Part shown: piece by piece, positions 34,249-43,528 of the stretch | Layout of the letters: every line of letters begins with the position of its first letter | Numbering within the stretch: the first letter of the stretch is position 1 | Source of the DNA: DASYPQ01 sp036006425 | GTDB taxonomy: Bacteria; Planctomycetota; UBA1135; GCA-002686595 | Length of the DNA: 64,000 bases | Direction of reading: 5' to 3' | Assembly: GCA_036006425.1 (NCBI GenBank) | Contig: DASYPQ010000021.1 | Coordinates: forward strand, 165,419-229,418 | Made by a program: the position numbers and the translations under genes | The notes under the pieces: generated by a model | The model's input: only the letters and a program-made list of their open reading frames with translations | Database searches by the model: none | Told to the model about the DNA's origin: nothing

Positions 34249-37200
34249 CTACGGGAACCAGGGGATGATCTGGCCGCTGCTCGTGTTGAACGTGCCGCCC
34301 GGCGGATTGGGACAGAAGGTCTGCGTCGGATCGCGATAGTAGATCTGGTAATACCGCGTCTCGCCGGGGTGGATCACATCGCCCAGAGCATCGGATCGCG
34401 CGCTGACCGAGAGGTCGGAGGCACCGGGATAGGTCACGACACCGCCCACGGCAGCCTTCACGCCGATGCGCTTCAGGATCCCGCCGACGCATCGGACGCC
34501 GTCGCCGTACGGCACACCCGCCGACAGTCGCGTCGTGCCTTGGAGGAAGACACTCAGAGCCGTCAAGCGCTCACCGGCGGACGTCAGGGTCAGTGTGTCC
34601 GCGGCCAGTGAGGCTCCCCCCACGCAGGTCAGGATCGCGCCGCCCGTGGCGATCGAATTGTCGCATCCGTGGCCAGGCAAGCCGAAGTTGCCGCACGGAC
34701 ACGGCGTCGCGAGAGTCCCGTCGCCGGCGCAGAACGGAGTACCGGGAGCGAAGTATCGCGACTCGTAGGTCGTGAACTGGCCGGTGAAGATCCCCGACAC
34801 GAAGTCGGAGAATCCGAAGGCCATCAGCACCTGTCCCGCGTCGTTCAGGTTCCTCGAGGGCCCTGCGTTGTGGTCGGTCGATAGACCTCCGACTCCTCCA
34901 TCGACGAACGACATGCCGGCGCCCGCGACCGTTCGGTAGTCGCCGGGCGTGACCTCGATCTGCGATCCAGGAATGGCGACCGGGAACAGCCCGTGCTCTC
35001 GAGTCCATCCGTACGTCGTCCCGAACGACTGGCCGTGATAGAGAGTCACGGTGAGCACGACTTGCTCGGCATTGTTCATGGCCACCGGTCCGAGGGAACC
35101 CAGCGTGAATCCGGGCGGTGCCTCCGGGAGTGGATCGGCTCGGTCCGTGATGATCCGATCGATCCCGCTGGCGTCCACCAGGAAGAATCCGTAGGAGGGA
35201 CAGTTGTCCGTGCAACTCCCGGACGCCACGCTCGAATAGATCAAGAACGCTCCGTTCTCGTTCATCTCGATCGGCTTGCACGCGAAGATCGTTTCGCCGG
35301 GGATTCCGGGAGCGGGGTCACCCTGGGACAGGATCGTGTCGAACACGCCCGCCCTCCAGCGCAGGACCATCCAGCGAGTGGAGCCTCCCGGATCCTGGAT
35401 CTGCGCTCGGAACGCCAGATCGTCGAGCTCGTTGAGCACCGGCGAGTCGACGTACAGGAAGGTGGTCCCGGCGGGATATCCGGGCACTTGATCGCCGCTC
35501 AGCGCGACGAGCTGGAGAGCCCCGGGTTGGCCCGTCCACAAGCCCCAACTCGGCCCCCCCGACAGATCGCTGAAGAGGGCTACCGTGCCGGAGCGGCTCT
35601 CGACCATCTGCCTGTACTGAAGGTTCGCGAAGGTGGCGCTCGTGCCGGGAGCGGTTTGACCGTTGATCGCCACGAGCGATTGCCCCGACGCGCGGTCCCA
35701 CACCCAATAGCCGCCAGCGACGAACGATCCGCCGTTGTACAGGGTGCCGGAGAAGAGGATTTGTCCGGAGTCGCTGAACGATTCCAGCATGAGGTTGTTC
35801 CGGAACGTGGAACCCGCCGGTCCGCCTACCGCGGGATCACCGAAGCGAGCGACGAGATCCTCACCGCCGACGTCGTGATACCAGATGCCCGTGTTGTTGA
35901 GACCGTCGATGCCCGGGCCCAGCAAGACCGCGGAGAACGCCAGCTTGCCGTCGGCCCCGATCAGGAAGCCACCGAAGTGATCGAACAAGACACCGCTGGG
36001 AGTGCCGGGTGCTTGGGCCCAATTCATGTCGAGCAGTTGCGTCGTGCCCGACTGCCACAAATTGAGGCTCTGATTCGTGTTTCCCGCCCCTTCGATCCGG
36101 CCGTAGAACGAAACGTCGCTCGTAGCGGCCTGGATCGAACTGCCGAAGCTGGTGAAAGTCGCGCCCGGAAGCCCGGGCACCGGCTCCGGAGGCAGCAGGA
36201 TCTTCGTCAATACGATCGGCGCCCCGGTGGTCCCGTTTCCAGGGACGGTCAGCACGGCTTCGTCGCTCGTCGTGACGCCGTAGGGATTCGTGACTTGGCA
36301 GTCGTAGTTCCCTTCGTCGTTGAGCGACCAGTAGTAGATCGTCATCGTGGGCGTCGTCGCACCCTCGATCTTCCCGGACACATTGGCGATGGGCACGCCG
36401 TCCTTGCGCCATTGATAGCTCAGCGGAGGATTCCCTCGCGCCGTGATCCTGAACACGACGGGATCCGGAAAGACCGCTGATTGACTGAGCGGTTGTTGAC
36501 TGATCGAAGCCGGTGCGCAGGGGCTACCCCATACCGCGATGTTGTCCGACCTCATGCCGCTGATCGTCGTGAACATGCCTCCGACATAGACTCTCGATCC
36601 GATGCCCCCGTTGAACCCGCAGATCGCGAGTGGGCCTGCACCGGACACGATGCCGAATCCCGTGAGCCCGCTGCCGAGCGCCGACCAGGTCGTGCCGTCC
36701 CAGCTCGCCATCTGGTGTGCCTCGACTGCGTGGTAGTTCACGGAATCGAACCCGCCACCCGCATAGAGCAGCGGACCGCCGCCCAGATCGCACACGCCCA
36801 GAGTGAGGATCGAGTTGTTCGCGCCGCCGCCTGTCGATGCGGTCCCCACCGGCGACCACTGCGTTCCATCCCAACGCGCGATGTTGTTGCACGTGTTTCC
36901 ACCTGCGGAGCCGAACCCGCCGGCGGCGTACAAGCTCCCGCCGTAGGGAGCGAGTGCCAGCACGCCGCCGTTCACGCCACCACCAGGAATCGACCAGGTG
37001 GAGCCGTCCCACTTGCGAATGGTGTTGGGCGCGTTGCCGCCAGCGAAGAGGGCTGGACCGCTGCCGTCGTCGAAGGACGCGAGTGTGTTGATGCTTCCGA
37101 CGAGCCCGGACCCGACTGCCGACCAGGTCGAGCCATTCCACCGGGCAACCTTTGCCGCGGGAGCCCCGCTCGCATTGTTGAACGCTCCCGCCGCATAGAG

Positions 37201-37689
37201 CGCGGGCCCGGTTCCATCGTCGTGCACCGCGAACGCGTAGACGACACTGTCCACTCCGCCACCGACATCCGACCAGGAGCTCCCGTTCCATCGGGTCATG
37301 AAGTGCATCGGAACCCCATCGGCGACGTAGATGTACCCCCCCGCGTACAGTGCGGGACCGGTGCCATCGTCGAACGCGGCGAGCGCGAGCACGGTACCCG
37401 TGAACGAAGTGCCCAACGGGCTCCACGCAGTGCCGTCCCACTTGGCGACACTGTGGACGGCGACGCCACCCGCGTGCTGAAAGTATCCGCCCGCGTAGAG
37501 CGCGGTGCCCGTTCCATCATCGAACAGCGCCATCGCGGAAACCGGCTGATCGAGGCCGTTCCCAGGGATTCCGAAGTTGGGATCCCAGTTCACGCACTGC
37601 GCGGTGGCGACAGTGGAAGAGACGACGCTTGCGAGTGTCCAGACTGCCAGTCCTTGGACGAGACATCGAAGTGTGCTTGCGGGCGTCAC
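34249..37689 (-). CDS. Very large secreted propeller/Ig-domain protein with planctomycete C-terminal domain
   Basis: 1146 residues with a signal peptide ending near VATAQ. Residues about 35-390 are a propeller of repeats like ALAAFDDGTGPALYAGGxxxxADGVxxxxxxRWNGSSWSDVGGG. An immunoglobulin-like domain follows (about 396-490; YQWRKDGVPI, DEGNYDCQV). Residues about 490-965 form a second repeat region (VARFGDPAVGGPAGSTF, QGDPAPGIPGETI) like those found in choice-of-anchor surface proteins. The end carries the shared domain: FCAGDGTLATPCPCGN, GHGCDNSIATGG, YGDGVRCVGG and a terminal IPWFP. A surface or matrix protein is likely; no enzyme motif is seen. The GTG start is supported by GAGGAGG 8 bases upstream. 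Confidence 0.8.
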   Translation of the reverse strand: MTPASTLRCLVQGLAVWTLASVVSSTVATAQCVNWDPNFGIPGNGLDQPVSAMALFDDGTGTALYAGGYFQHAGGVAVHSVAKWDGTAWSPLGTSFTGTVLALAAFDDGTGPALYAGGYIYVADGVPMHFMTRWNGSSWSDVGGGVDSVVYAFAVHDDGTGPALYAAGAFNNASGAPAAKVARWNGSTWSAVGSGLVGSINTLASFDDGSGPALFAGGNAPNTIRKWDGSTWSIPGGGVNGGVLALAPYGGSLYAAGGFGSAGGNTCNNIARWDGTQWSPVGTASTGGGANNSILTLGVCDLGGGPLLYAGGGFDSVNYHAVEAHQMASWDGTTWSALGSGLTGFGIVSGAGPLAICGFNGGIGSRVYVGGMFTTISGMRSDNIAVWGSPCAPASISQQPLSQSAVFPDPVVFRITARGNPPLSYQWRKDGVPIANVSGKIEGATTPTMTIYYWSLNDEGNYDCQVTNPYGVTTSDEAVLTVPGNGTTGAPIVLTKILLPPEPVPGLPGATFTSFGSSIQAATSDVSFYGRIEGAGNTNQSLNLWQSGTTQLLDMNWAQAPGTPSGVLFDHFGGFLIGADGKLAFSAVLLGPGIDGLNNTGIWYHDVGGEDLVARFGDPAVGGPAGSTFRNNLMLESFSDSGQILFSGTLYNGGSFVAGGYWVWDRASGQSLVAINGQTAPGTSATFANLQYRQMVESRSGTVALFSDLSGGPSWGLWTGQPGALQLVALSGDQVPGYPAGTTFLYVDSPVLNELDDLAFRAQIQDPGGSTRWMVLRWRAGVFDTILSQGDPAPGIPGETIFACKPIEMNENGAFLIYSSVASGSCTDNCPSYGFFLVDASGIDRIITDRADPLPEAPPGFTLGSLGPVAMNNAEQVVLTVTLYHGQSFGTTYGWTREHGLFPVAIPGSQIEVTPGDYRTVAGAGMSFVDGGVGGLSTDHNAGPSRNLNDAGQVLMAFGFSDFVSGIFTGQFTTYESRYFAPGTPFCAGDGTLATPCPCGNFGLPGHGCDNSIATGGAILTCVGGASLAADTLTLTSAGERLTALSVFLQGTTRLSAGVPYGDGVRCVGGILKRIGVKAAVGGVVTYPGASDLSVSARSDALGDVIHPGETRYYQIYYRDPTQTFCPNPPGGTFNTSSGQIIPWFP

Positions 37690-37904
37690 TCGTTCAACCT
37701 CCTCATTCCCTCAGTGAGTGGTCTTTCGTGGAGAAGCGCCCCATCCTAGTGAGGAGCGGCATCCAGCAGGTGTTCGATCCGGCGGATCGGCGCGGCCAGG
37801 CCTGCAAAGGCCTGGACACGAGGGAAATGGCGGAGGATCGGAAGGCGCCGGCTCGCTACGCTCGGGTACGTCGACCGTCGATCCGCATCTGCTAGGCTCC
37901 TCCC

Positions 37905-38549
37905 ATGCGCCTCCTCCTCCCCACTTTGTTGCTCGTCTCGATCTCCTCCCTCGTCGATGCGCCCCAGGACGCCGCCGCCAAGGACGCACCTTGCGCCGCG
38001 ATCCTGCGCGACCTCGCGACCTGCGCCGCGAACACGGACAAGGCGAAGCGCCTCGACGAGTACGACGCGCTCGCGAAGCGCCTCGGCGTCGCGCCGAAGG
38101 TCCCGGGCAACTGGACGGCGGCCGCGAGCGTCTCCCCGATCGACGACTCGAAGACCGTGACGCTCGGCCTCGGCGCCGAGAAGGACATCTCGACGGGCGG
38201 CGGGAAGACCTTCCAGCCGCAGCTCGTCGTGCGCTGCAAAGCGGGCAAGCTGGAGGTCTACACGATCACCGGCCTCGCGATGTCCGAGGAGAAGTCCGAC
38301 CACCGCTCGATCACGACGGTGAGGTTCGGCTCGGAGAAGGCCGTCACGCTGCGGATGGAGCGGTCGAGCGACGGCGAGAGCATCTTCTGGCCCGACCCCG
38401 AGGTGAATGCGGAGAAGCTGCTCCACGCCGAGCGCCTCGCGATCCTGATCTCGCCGAAGGAATTCGAGCCCGTCGCGCTCGAGTTCGATCTGCGCGGTCT
38501 CTCCGACGTCTATCCGCAGCTCGCGGAAGCGTGCGCGAAGCCGAAGTAG
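37905..38549 (+). CDS. VasI/TagO-like exported protein (type VI-associated family), orphan
   Basis: 214 residues with a signal peptide (MRLLLPTLLLVSISSLVDAPQ). The body fits the VasI/TagO pattern: NWTAAASVSPIDDSKTVTLGL, PQLVVRCKAGKLEVYTITG, and a C-terminal ERLAILISP...VALEFDLRGLSDVYPQLAEAC. TagO helps assemble some type VI secretion systems, but no other type VI gene (tssB/C, clpV, vgrG) is present in this window, so an independent envelope role is possible. It is monocistronic, between two minus-strand genes. A double inverted repeat (37781-37815) lies upstream without an evident function. Confidence 0.75.
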   Translation: MRLLLPTLLLVSISSLVDAPQDAAAKDAPCAAILRDLATCAANTDKAKRLDEYDALAKRLGVAPKVPGNWTAAASVSPIDDSKTVTLGLGAEKDISTGGGKTFQPQLVVRCKAGKLEVYTITGLAMSEEKSDHRSITTVRFGSEKAVTLRMERSSDGESIFWPDPEVNAEKLLHAERLAILISPKEFEPVALEFDLRGLSDVYPQLAEACAKPK

Positions 38550-38552
38550 CCT

Positions 38553-39824
38553 CTACTTCTTCGCCGACTCCGCGTTCCACGCCGCGAGCAGCTCCGCCTC
38601 GCGCTCCGGCTTCGGGCCGGCCTTGAGCTTCGTCGGATCGGGGAGCTTCGGCGGATCCTGCTTCTTCGCGACGGCCGCGTCGGTGAGCTCCTTCGTGATG
38701 CGCGCGCGCGCCTCGAGCTCGCTCGGCCACCACTCGAGGATGCCTTTCACCGTGTCCGGCGCGGAACGGAACTTCAGCCCCGCCTTGATCGCGCGCTCGT
38801 TCTTCCACGTGTGCGAGCCCGCGAACTCTCCGGTTGGCGGCGCCCAGATCGGGAACGCGTCCTCGCCGCCCATCCCGTTCTTCTCCAGCCACTCCGTCGG
38901 CACCCACGTGAGCTTCGCGGGCGTCTTCGTCGCCGCCGCGCACGCGGTGATCACGTCGCCCCAGCGCCCGCGACCTGCAGGTCCGATCGCATTGAAGGTG
39001 CCGGAGGTCCCGTCCTCGACCATCTTCACGAGCCACTCGGCGAGATCGCGCGCGTCGATGTACTGGATCGGGTCGTCGGGCGACCCCGGGATCAACGCCT
39101 CGCCGCCGCGTGAGATGCGAACGGGCCAATAGCTGAAGCGGTCCGTCGGATCACCCGGACCGACGATGTAGCCGGGCCGCACGATCGCCGCGCGACCCGG
39201 GAAAGCCGCGGCCGCCGCCTGCTCGCACAGGACCTTGAGGCCGCCGTAGTTGCCGAAGTCCTTGCCCATCTCCTCGGTCTTCGGATCAGCGAGCTTCGCG
39301 AGCGGCGCGTCCTCGTCGGCGTTCGCCTGCGACATGCTCGCGTAGGCGGAGATGCTCGAGATGAAGATGTACTGCTTCGCGCTCTTCGCGAGGAGCTGCG
39401 CCGACGCCGCGACCATGCGCGGGAAGTAGCCCGAGTTGTCGATGACCGCGTCCCACTCCTTCCCGACGAGCTCCTCGAGACCCTTCGGCTTCGCGTCGGG
39501 GTGGAGGAGCTTGCCGTCGGCGCCCTTCTCGTCGTCGGCCGGCAGCTCGGGATCGCGGTTGCCGTACAGGTGCTCGACGTCCTTGAACGCGAGCGGGCGG
39601 TACTTCTCGCGGTGCCCGCGGTTGAAAACGGTGACCTTGTGTCCGCGCGCGAGCGCTGCCTCGACGGTCTTCGGTCCGATGAACCCGGTGCCGCCGAGGA
39701 TCAGGATGCGCTTCGGGCCGACGAGCGGCCGCGCGAGCGGGCTCCACTTCGGCGAGAACGACACCGCGGCGGCGCTCCCGAGGACGACGGTCTGGCCGAG
39801 GAATTCGCGTCGAGTCGTGGACAT
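38553..39824 (-). CDS. Tat-exported NAD-dependent epimerase/dehydratase (extended SDR)
   Basis: 423 residues. The N-terminus has a twin-arginine motif (STTRREFLGQ) with a hydrophobic stretch, implying export folded with its cofactor. The Rossmann motif GGTGFIG lies at about residue 44. YGGLKVLCEQ (about 193) supplies the YxxxK catalytic pair, with ISSISAYAS as the upstream serine segment. Extended SDRs of this type act on nucleotide-sugars or related sugars; exported ones recur in planctomycetes. The last ~60 residues are a Lys/Pro-rich extension. It is convergent with the VasI-like gene, separated by 3 bases. Substrate unknown. Confidence 0.82.
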   Translation of the reverse strand: MSTTRREFLGQTVVLGSAAAVSFSPKWSPLARPLVGPKRILILGGTGFIGPKTVEAALARGHKVTVFNRGHREKYRPLAFKDVEHLYGNRDPELPADDEKGADGKLLHPDAKPKGLEELVGKEWDAVIDNSGYFPRMVAASAQLLAKSAKQYIFISSISAYASMSQANADEDAPLAKLADPKTEEMGKDFGNYGGLKVLCEQAAAAAFPGRAAIVRPGYIVGPGDPTDRFSYWPVRISRGGEALIPGSPDDPIQYIDARDLAEWLVKMVEDGTSGTFNAIGPAGRGRWGDVITACAAATKTPAKLTWVPTEWLEKNGMGGEDAFPIWAPPTGEFAGSHTWKNERAIKAGLKFRSAPDTVKGILEWWPSELEARARITKELTDAAVAKKQDPPKLPDPTKLKAGPKPEREAELLAAWNAESAKK

Positions 39825-39948
39825 GACTGGCTCCGTCTGGAGTTCGGGCGAGGGGAACGCCCCGACGGTAGCACGCGCGAGCGCGGATCAAGTCCGGCGA
39901 CGCGGTAAGAACTGTGCCAGAGGATCGCGCCGCGTGCAGCGAGTTCGG

Positions 39949-42396
39949 CTAGTTCGCCGTGCCGCGCAAGCGCACGTGGAACGGCTGCGGGACGTTCGTC
40001 GCGTCGTGCGCGAACTCGAGGTTCGCGTTGCGTTGGCCGGTCGCCGTCAGCGGATTGAAGCGCACGAGGTACTGGACGTAGTCCCCCGCCGCGAGCGCCG
40101 AGAGCCCGAGACAGCTCGAGTTGACCGCCTGCCGCATGATGTTCGCGCACACGGGGTGGAAGCGGAGGTCGATGTTGTCCATGCCGCCGCACAGGTGGCA
40201 GTAGCTCATCAACGTCCCCTGCGAGCACGCCGTCGCGTTCGTGCAGTTCGTGTAGCACGTGTCGAGCGGCGGACAGTAGTCGTGCGTGTGCTGCGAGCCG
40301 AAGTTGTGCCCGAGCTCGTGCGCGACGACGACGAAGTCCCAGGTGAAGCCGGCGGGTTGCCCCGTCCACGTGCCCCAGTCGATGTTTCCGCTGACGTTGC
40401 CGCTGACGCCGAAGCCGAAGCTCTGGTTGCAGAGCACGCCGACGTAGGCGATCCCGCCGCCGAGGTTTGCGCCGGAGATGAAGTGCGCGAGATTCGCGGA
40501 CACCGGCCAGTGGTTCGGCGCCCACGCGCCGATGTACTCGTTCAGGAGGTCGCCCGCGTTGCCGCCGGAGTCCTGCGACGTCCACGGGTCCGCGGCGGTC
40601 GTGTAGATCCCGAGGTACGCGATCGACATCGTCGTCTGGATGTCGGTGAAGTACTGGTCGCTGACCGCGGCCATGAGCTGCGTGACGTAGCTCGTCGTGC
40701 CGCCGAGCGATCCGAAGCGCTGGTAGAGCTGGAAATCCGTCTCGATCGCGATCGCGCAGTCGGCGGTCGTCAGCGAATCGGTCCCAGACGGCATCCCGTC
40801 GAGGTCGAGGCGCGCGAGCTGGCCCGGCACGAGGCGCGGCTCGAGGCACCGCGGCGTCGGACGCTCGATCCCGAGCGCGGCGAGGTCGCGGTCGTCGATC
40901 GCGGCGCCCTTCCCGTCCGCGCCGGTCGCGAAGTGGACGAGGTGGTTCTCGCCGAACGGGAGCTCCAAGTAGCCGCGCGAGCTCTCGCTCGAGAGCGCGA
41001 GGAAGACGCGCGAGCCCGGCAGCTCGACGACGCTCCCGCTCCAGAGCGAGAGATCGCCGAGGACCGCGCGCGGACCACCGGGGACGTCCGCACCGTCGAC
41101 GCGGAGCACGGCGTCCGCGGTGAACGGCAGCGAGAGGCGGTGGAGAGCGAGCGTCGCTCCCGCGAGGCCGGGCACGGGGAAGCCGTGGACCGTCGCGCGC
41201 GTCAGCGGGAGGAGCTCGGCCATGCGCGCCGGGTCGACGGCGATCGCGAGCGCGGGTGTCGAGCGCCCGGTCGTCGTCGCCGCAGCCGCGACGAGCGGCG
41301 ACTCGACGTCGGGTGCCGCCGTCGGCATGTCCGCGCCTCCGGGCGGCACGAGCGGCGCGATCTCGACCTCGACCGCGAAGTCGTTCGGGTTCGCGCCGGT
41401 GAGCGCCGGCGCTCCGAGCGTCATCGCGGAGCCGCCCGCATTCGTGATCCGGACCCGCGTCCCGGCGTTCGGGCCTCCGCCGACCGTCGCCGTGCCGAGG
41501 TCGACGAGCGCGTCGTACGCGAGCGAGGTCTCGACGCCCGTGGCGCCCGCGCTGCAGACGAGCGCGGACGGGCCGGAGGCGTCGTCGTCCGCGATCGTGA
41601 GCTGGAACAGGCTCGTCGGGCCGACGACGGTGCCCGCGGAAGGCGACGACAGAACGAGATCGACCGTCTCGTCGATCTCGATCGCGGCGTCGTCGAGGAC
41701 CTGGATGTGCAGCGTCTGCGTCGTGCCGTTCGTGCTCCCGACCGGGAACGTCACGGTCTGCGCGGGGAAGGCCGTGTAGTCCGTGCCGGAGGTCGCCGAG
41801 CCGGCGCCCGAATCGGCGACCTGGACGCTCGCGCCGACGCCGAGCGTCACGCCCGCGGCGAGATCGAGGCGCACGACCGCGTTGCGCGAGGCCGTGCTCT
41901 CGTCCGGCGTCGTCAGCGAGGCCGAGGAGAACTGGATCGTCGCCTGGTCGGCGTCGGTGATCGTCACCGTGTGGATCCGCGTCGCTCCGCGCGCGGCACC
42001 CATCGCGTTCGCGAGCCCGAGCCGCACGGTCTCCTGCCGCCCCTCGACGACGAGGTCGGCGGTCGTCGAGAGCTGGACGGACTGCGCCGCGCCGTCGATC
42101 GATCCGATCGGGAACGTGACCGTCGTCGGCGCGAAGGCCGCGTAGTCCGAGCCCGACGCCGCGGTGCCGGTCGCGAGGTCGATCACGTCGATGCTCGCGG
42201 GATTCGTCAGCGCCGCGAGCGACGTGTGCAGGACGACCTGCACGTCGAGCGGAGGGTTCCCTTCCGTCGTCGTGGCGCTCGGCGCGACGAACGAGATCGT
42301 CGCCGCGGCCCCGCCGCCGCCGCCTCCGCCGCTGCAGGCCGCGCCGAAGAGGACGAGGGTCGCGCCGACGAACACCCGCGCAGAAAGGCTTGCCAT
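39949..42396 (-). CDS. Zinc metalloprotease lipoprotein (M12B/reprolysin-like) with Calx-beta domains
   Basis: 815 residues with a lipobox (FGAACSGG) and a Gly-rich linker. Two Calx-beta domains occupy about 30-130 and 140-245 (ISFVAPSATTTEGNPPLDVQV, TVTFPIGSIDGAAQSVQL; IQFSSASLTTPDESTASRN). After an Asp-binding beta region comes a metzincin catalytic domain: VVVAHELGHNFGSQHTH at about 690, with the third zinc His, and a Cys-rich stretch before SYCHLCGGMD, the likely Met-turn region. It would cleave extracellular proteins while anchored in the envelope. The final ~60 residues form a beta domain typical of choice-of-anchor proteins. Isolated gene, 37 bases downstream of none in the same frame; regulation is not visible. 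Confidence 0.83.
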   Translation of the reverse strand: MASLSARVFVGATLVLFGAACSGGGGGGGAAATISFVAPSATTTEGNPPLDVQVVLHTSLAALTNPASIDVIDLATGTAASGSDYAAFAPTTVTFPIGSIDGAAQSVQLSTTADLVVEGRQETVRLGLANAMGAARGATRIHTVTITDADQATIQFSSASLTTPDESTASRNAVVRLDLAAGVTLGVGASVQVADSGAGSATSGTDYTAFPAQTVTFPVGSTNGTTQTLHIQVLDDAAIEIDETVDLVLSSPSAGTVVGPTSLFQLTIADDDASGPSALVCSAGATGVETSLAYDALVDLGTATVGGGPNAGTRVRITNAGGSAMTLGAPALTGANPNDFAVEVEIAPLVPPGGADMPTAAPDVESPLVAAAATTTGRSTPALAIAVDPARMAELLPLTRATVHGFPVPGLAGATLALHRLSLPFTADAVLRVDGADVPGGPRAVLGDLSLWSGSVVELPGSRVFLALSSESSRGYLELPFGENHLVHFATGADGKGAAIDDRDLAALGIERPTPRCLEPRLVPGQLARLDLDGMPSGTDSLTTADCAIAIETDFQLYQRFGSLGGTTSYVTQLMAAVSDQYFTDIQTTMSIAYLGIYTTAADPWTSQDSGGNAGDLLNEYIGAWAPNHWPVSANLAHFISGANLGGGIAYVGVLCNQSFGFGVSGNVSGNIDWGTWTGQPAGFTWDFVVVAHELGHNFGSQHTHDYCPPLDTCYTNCTNATACSQGTLMSYCHLCGGMDNIDLRFHPVCANIMRQAVNSSCLGLSALAAGDYVQYLVRFNPLTATGQRNANLEFAHDATNVPQPFHVRLRGTAN

Positions 42397-42433
42397 CGCC
42401 TCCAGATCGACGCGCGCGACGGCCGGTCTGGAG

Positions 42434-43528
42434 TCAAGGCGACTCGAGCGGGATCCCCGTGCGCCGCGCGAGGTCCTGGAGCTCCCGCACGACCGGCAGC
42501 ACGAGCGGAATGCCCTCGCGCGAGCGCACGCGCTCCGCTGCGCGCTCCGGATCGCCGGGGAGGATCGGGCCGCTCGTCCCGGGCGCCGGCTTCGTCGCGC
42601 GGAACGTGCGCACGAGGTCGTCGATCTGACGCTTGAATTCGTCCTCGTCGATGAACGCGTCGATCCGCATCGCTCCGAAGAAGTGGCCGATGCCCTTGCC
42701 GACCGAGCGCGCCGGCATCTCCTGCTGCAGCGCGAACGGCGGCGTGAACGGTCCCCAGTTCGCGCCCGAGAGCACCGCGCAGAGCACGTCGACCATGATC
42801 GCGAGCGCGTAGCCCTTGTGCCCGCCGTGCTCGCGGTCGGATCCGAGCGGCAAGAGCGCGCCGCCGTCGATCATGCCGCGAGGCTCGCGCGTCACGCGGC
42901 CGTCCTTGTCGATCGCCCAGCCCTCGGGGATCTGTTCGCCGGCGCGCAGCGCGATCTCGATCTTGCCGTACGCGGCCGCACAGGTCGCCATGTCGACGAC
43001 GATCGGCGGCTCCTCGAGTCCCGGGAACGCGATCGCGATCGGATTCGTGCCGAGCATGCGCTCGGCGCCCCAGAGCGGTGCGACGAGCTTCGTGCTGTTC
43101 GTCATCGCCCACCCGATCAAGTCCTGTTTCAAGGCCTCGAGCACGTACCACCCGGCGATCCCGTAGTGGTTCGTGTTGCGGACGCTGACCCAGCCCGTCC
43201 CCGCCTCGCGCGCTTTCTCCATCGCGATCGCGTTCGCCTTCGGCCCGACGACGAGACCGAGGCCGTTGTCGCCGTCGACGGTCGCGGTGCTCGCGCTCTC
43301 GCGCACGATCGAGAGCTTCGGGCGCGGGTTGATGCGCCCGAGCTCGAGCATGTCGAAGTACGTGTGCAGCCGCGCGACACCGTGGCTCTCGATGCCGCGC
43401 AGGTCGGCGGAGGAGAGCACCGACGCCGCCAGCTGCGCATCGTCCTCGGGCACGCCGAAGTGCTCGAAGACGCGAGCGGAGAAGAGGGACAGCGTCTCGG
43501 GGCTGAACGTGCGCGTCTCGGGCTTCAC
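42434..43528 (-). CDS. Ldh2-family malate/L-lactate dehydrogenase
   Basis: 364-residue NAD(P)-dependent oxidoreductase of the Ldh2/MDH2 family, which reduces or oxidises 2-oxo/2-hydroxy acids. Motifs: DLRGIESHGVARL (about 42, with the active-site His), VRNTNHYGIAG, MLGTNPIAIAFPG and EHGGHKGYALAIMV. No signal peptide, so cytoplasmic. It could oxidise the L-lactate formed from L-fucose by the operon at 46-52 kb, or a sugar-derived hydroxy acid such as those made by related ureidoglycolate or 2,3-diketo-gulonate enzymes. The GTG start overlaps the stop of a secreted PD40 propeller gene (GTGA), an unexpected partner. Confidence 0.85.
   Translation of the reverse strand: MKPETRTFSPETLSLFSARVFEHFGVPEDDAQLAASVLSSADLRGIESHGVARLHTYFDMLELGRINPRPKLSIVRESASTATVDGDNGLGLVVGPKANAIAMEKAREAGTGWVSVRNTNHYGIAGWYVLEALKQDLIGWAMTNSTKLVAPLWGAERMLGTNPIAIAFPGLEEPPIVVDMATCAAAYGKIEIALRAGEQIPEGWAIDKDGRVTREPRGMIDGGALLPLGSDREHGGHKGYALAIMVDVLCAVLSGANWGPFTPPFALQQEMPARSVGKGIGHFFGAMRIDAFIDEDEFKRQIDDLVRTFRATKPAPGTSGPILPGDPERAAERVRSREGIPLVLPVVRELQDLARRTGIPLESP

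Noticed and set aside
37781..37815. Double inverted repeat upstream of the VasI-like gene (terminator or riboswitch?)
   Set aside because: Short stems (6 and 8 bp) without a T tract and no match to a known leader element; kept only as a note.
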